Positions 59,986 to 64,000 of a DNA stretch of 64,000 bases are shown piece by piece (the stretch's first letter is position 1; the number at the start of each line of letters is the position of its first letter). The notes beneath the pieces are model-generated. The model was not told where the DNA came from. It was given only the letters and a program-made list of their open reading frames with translations, and did not search any database. The stretch is from Clostridium sp. (GTDB lineage Bacteria; Bacteroidota; Bacteroidia; Bacteroidales; Muribaculaceae): NCBI GenBank assembly GCA_023663805.1, contig JAMPGR010000001.1, positions 620,733-684,732 of the forward strand, in the 5' to 3' direction. The position numbers and the translations under genes were made by a program.

Positions 59986-62013
<2,028 letters not shown>

Positions 62014-62080
62014 CAGAAACCCGCGAGGATCCGGGGCAACCGCCCCGGGTCACCCCAAATAAATAACAAAGATTTTCATC

Positions 62081-62836
62081 ATGGAAAAAAATATCAGCGT
62101 AAACTTAAAAATTTGGCGTCAGCGTGGGCCCAAGGAGAAGGGCGAGATGAAGGACTACCGCGTTGAAAACGTATCGACCGGCACAAGCTTCCTCGAAATG
62201 CTCGACATCCTGAACGAACAGCTCGTCCACCAGGGCGAGGAACCGATCGTCTTCGACAGCGACTGCCGCGAAGGTATCTGCGGCATGTGCTCCCTCTATA
62301 TCAACGGGCATCCCCATGGTCCCGTCCAGGGAATCACGACCTGCCAGCTCCATATGCGCAAGTTCAACGACGGCGACACAATCTATATCGAGCCGTGGCG
62401 CTCGGCCGCGTTCCCCGTTGTCCGCGACCTGATGGTCAACCGTAACGCCTTCGACCAGATCCAGCAGGCAGGCGGCTACACGTCGTTCAACTGCGGCGGT
62501 GCGCAGGACGCAAACAATCTCCCGATTTCGAAAGAGATCGCCGACGAGGCCATGGACTCCGCTACATGTATCGGCTGCGGCGCATGCGTCGCTGCCTGCA
62601 AGAACGGCTCTGCAATGCTCTTCGTCGCTGCGAAGGTCAGCCAGTTCGCCCTCCTGCCCCAGGGCCAGGTCGAACGCAAGCGCCGCGCACGCGCTATGGT
62701 TCAGAAGATGGACGAACTCGGCTTCGGCAACTGCACCAACACCGGCGCCTGCGCCGCCGAGTGCCCCAAGAGCATCTCGCTGAGCAATATCGCCCGCCTC
62801 AACCGCGAGTTCGAGGTCGCCAAGTTCTCGGAATAA
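62081..62836 (+). CDS. sdhB: Succinate dehydrogenase/fumarate reductase iron-sulfur subunit
   Basis: 251 residues. The [2Fe-2S] domain has [19 protein letters not shown] and a later TCQLH; the C-terminal domain has [14 protein letters not shown] for [4Fe-4S] and [15 protein letters not shown] for the [3Fe-4S]/[4Fe-4S] pair. It carries electrons between the flavin and the haems of the membrane subunit. It ends the operon before a terminator. Confidence 0.97.
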   Translation: MEKNISVNLKIWRQRGPKEKGEMKDYRVENVSTGTSFLEMLDILNEQLVHQGEEPIVFDSDCREGICGMCSLYINGHPHGPVQGITTCQLHMRKFNDGDTIYIEPWRSAAFPVVRDLMVNRNAFDQIQQAGGYTSFNCGGAQDANNLPISKEIADEAMDSATCIGCGACVAACKNGSAMLFVAAKVSQFALLPQGQVERKRRARAMVQKMDELGFGNCTNTGACAAECPKSISLSNIARLNREFEVAKFSE

Positions 62837-62859
62837 TTCCCCCGCAGGGAAACCCGATA

Positions 62860-62898
62860 AAAACGGGATGGTTACCGCCGGTAGCCATCCCGTTTTTT
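62860..62898 (+). terminator. Terminator of the sdhCAB operon
   Basis: AACGGGATGG-T-TACC pairs with GGTA-G-CCATCCCGTT around a short loop (one mismatch) and ends in TTTTTT. Confidence 0.85.
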
Positions 62899-63171
62899 CG
62901 CTCCCCGAAAAAACTGCACGGATTTCGGAAATCTGTGCCGATTTCGCTAATTATCAGTGAGATTTACAATCGTAATGATTTTTTCACCATTTTTTACATT
63001 TCGTCCTATCCAGTTAAAAACTAACAAATAACGACACGGGTATTCGCCCAATTTAACAAAATTCACATATCTTAAGGATCCCCGATTTTCTCATCCCCCT
63101 GATTTTGACTAATTTTGAAAGCGGAAGAGGTACACCCCCTGCTCCGACGATAAACTTAACCCGAAAAAGAC
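62899..63171 (+). promoter_or_regulatory. Intergenic region with ndk promoter
   Basis: TAATTTTG at 63110-63117 is the -7 element; TTTT (not TTTG) lies at the -33 position, 63086-63089, with a 20-base spacer. The leader to the ATG at 63172 is about 50 bases. The rest is AT rich without recognisable genes or repeats. Confidence 0.55.
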
Positions 63172-63633
63172 ATGGAAAAAACACTTGTGATATTCAAACC
63201 GTCGGCCGTCGAGCGCGGTCTCGTTGGCGAAGTCCTTTCACGCTTCGAAAAGAAGGGCCTGGCAATCGCCGGCATGAAAATGATGCAGCTCTCCGAGGAG
63301 ATTCTCCGCGAACACTACGCCCACCTGGTCGACCGTCCGTTTTTTCCTTCGATCCTTGCCTCGATGACCGCATCGCCCGTGATTGTCATGTGTCTCGAGG
63401 GACGCGATGCGATTAAAGTCGTCCGCCTGATGACCGGCGCGACCAACGGCCGCGAAGCGCTCCCCGGAACCGTCCGCGGCGACTTCTGCATGAGCAACCA
63501 GGCAAACATAGTCCACGCCTCCTCCTCCCCCGAGGACGCCGAAGCCGAGCTCCGCCGCTTCTTCGCCCCGGGCGAAATCCTCCCCCGGACGCCCCACGCA
63601 ACCAAGTTCCTCTACTCCGAAGACGAAATCTGA
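63172..63633 (+). CDS. ndk: Nucleoside diphosphate kinase
   Basis: 153 residues. LVIFKPSAVERGLVGEVLSRFE at the start, FPSILASMTASPVIVMCLEG, and the active-site region RGDFCMSNQANIVHASSSPEDAEAEL, whose His takes the phosphate. It passes the gamma phosphate of ATP to other NDPs. Size and motifs are normal; the first motif has PSAVERG in place of the more common PDAVxRG, as in several Bacteroidales. It is monocistronic as far as visible. Confidence 0.95.
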   Translation: MEKTLVIFKPSAVERGLVGEVLSRFEKKGLAIAGMKMMQLSEEILREHYAHLVDRPFFPSILASMTASPVIVMCLEGRDAIKVVRLMTGATNGREALPGTVRGDFCMSNQANIVHASSSPEDAEAELRRFFAPGEILPRTPHATKFLYSEDEI

Positions 63634-63756
63634 TCCCCCCTCCGATCCCCTTTCCATTCTCCTCTCTCCCCCTATTCTTTCATTCCCCCTCATCCTACTA
63701 ACCTCAACTCCGACAGGTCCGCGGCCCGCACCCCTCGCCTCTCAAATCCGTCAATA

Positions 63757-64000
63757 ATGAACTTCGTAAAAAGCATCATAATTTCAGCCGTGGCGGCTTT
63801 CGCCACAATCCTCACATCCGCAACCCCCGCTTCGGCGCAACTTAAATTGCCCGAATCCCATAACAGCCTCCATCAGGATCTGCTCGCCAACCAGCGCCCG
63901 GTCGGCGACAAATTCCGCATCGACGCCTCGAACGTCCTCTACAACTCGGTCCGTGATCGCGAAAACGCAGCCGAACTGAACAACGATATCTATACCGAAT
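63757..64000 (+). CDS. Exported protein, N-terminal part only
   Basis: 81 codons from the ATG at 63757 to the window edge, without a stop. A signal peptide is clear (hydrophobic from SIIISAVAAFATIL to the cleavage-like ASAQ at about residue 27). The visible mature part (LHQDLLANQRPVGDKFRIDASNVLYNS) recalls the start of Bacteroidales M23-type peptidoglycan peptidases, but no catalytic motif falls inside the window, so the family is a guess. Confidence 0.6.
   Translation, partial: MNFVKSIIISAVAAFATILTSATPASAQLKLPESHNSLHQDLLANQRPVGDKFRIDASNVLYNSVRDRENAAELNNDIYTE

Overview
The window looks like chromosome of a GC-rich member of the Bacteroidales (Bacteroidota), probably a gut or other anaerobic lineage such as Muribaculaceae or Rikenellaceae; the family cannot be fixed from sequence alone. 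The evidence is the recurrent Bacteroidota promoter pattern TTTG-N19/20-TAnnTTTG, TonB-dependent receptors with Bacteroidota-type lipoprotein partners, GldD/GldE homologues, a three-subunit fumarate reductase/succinate dehydrogenase of the Bacteroidota/Wolinella kind, an alpha2 glycyl-tRNA synthetase, and A-rich rather than Shine-Dalgarno leaders. A strong codon bias (TCG, CTC, GTC, GAC) creates many long antisense open frames, which I have left out.

Layout. 1-3705: end of galM, a phosphoethanolamine transferase that has lost its start, a decayed AAA-ATPase/nuclease pseudogene and a GT2 glycosyltransferase. 4050-10949: an RND efflux operon (adaptor, pump, outer-membrane factor) followed closely by an LpxA-family acyltransferase. 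11107-14559: a secreted GH84 hexosaminidase and a four-helix-bundle/zinc-ribbon protein. 14708-17776: three FKBP prolyl isomerases predicted for three different locations, then an Lrp/AsnC regulator. 17880-26150: a lipoprotein pseudogene, pheT, yebC, glyS, lemA, a fourth FKBP and a RecD/Dda-type helicase. 26235-33466 (minus): a TonB-dependent receptor with two multi-module DUF5689-type lipoproteins. 33624-36192 (minus): gldE-gldD-phosphopantetheinyl transferase, translationally overlapped. 36346-41855 (minus): one promoter reads tRNA-Tyr, a sugar-kinase-like phosphotransferase, the exo-muramidase NamZ, an SSS symporter, a WYL regulator and trmD, a candidate peptidoglycan-sugar salvage operon.

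42121-43795 holds a secreted glucosaminidase and about 1 kb of scrap: a candidate 456-bp MITE-like element carrying REP-like hairpins, a tandem duplication of its end, and a fragment of a GT2 gene. Directly after it lies the most unusual region, 43796-53640: seven codirectional genes forming a compact Ser/Thr phospho-signalling island. They are a double-FHA transmembrane serine protease, a zinc-ribbon FHA protein, a transmembrane PP2C phosphatase, a tail-anchored kinase-FHA fusion, an FHA protein with two membrane segments, a 1270-residue transmembrane kinase with about 21 YD-like repeats outside the membrane, and a small secreted protein. This set has a writer, an eraser, four FHA-containing readers, a sensor-like ectodomain and a protease output; I infer that it is one functional system.

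53773-64000: an ATPase/DUF4143 gene whose promoter sits in 33-bp repeats, a DUF4332 protein, a second TonB-dependent receptor with a lipoprotein, the frdCAB/sdhCAB operon, ndk, and the start of a secreted protein that runs off the window.
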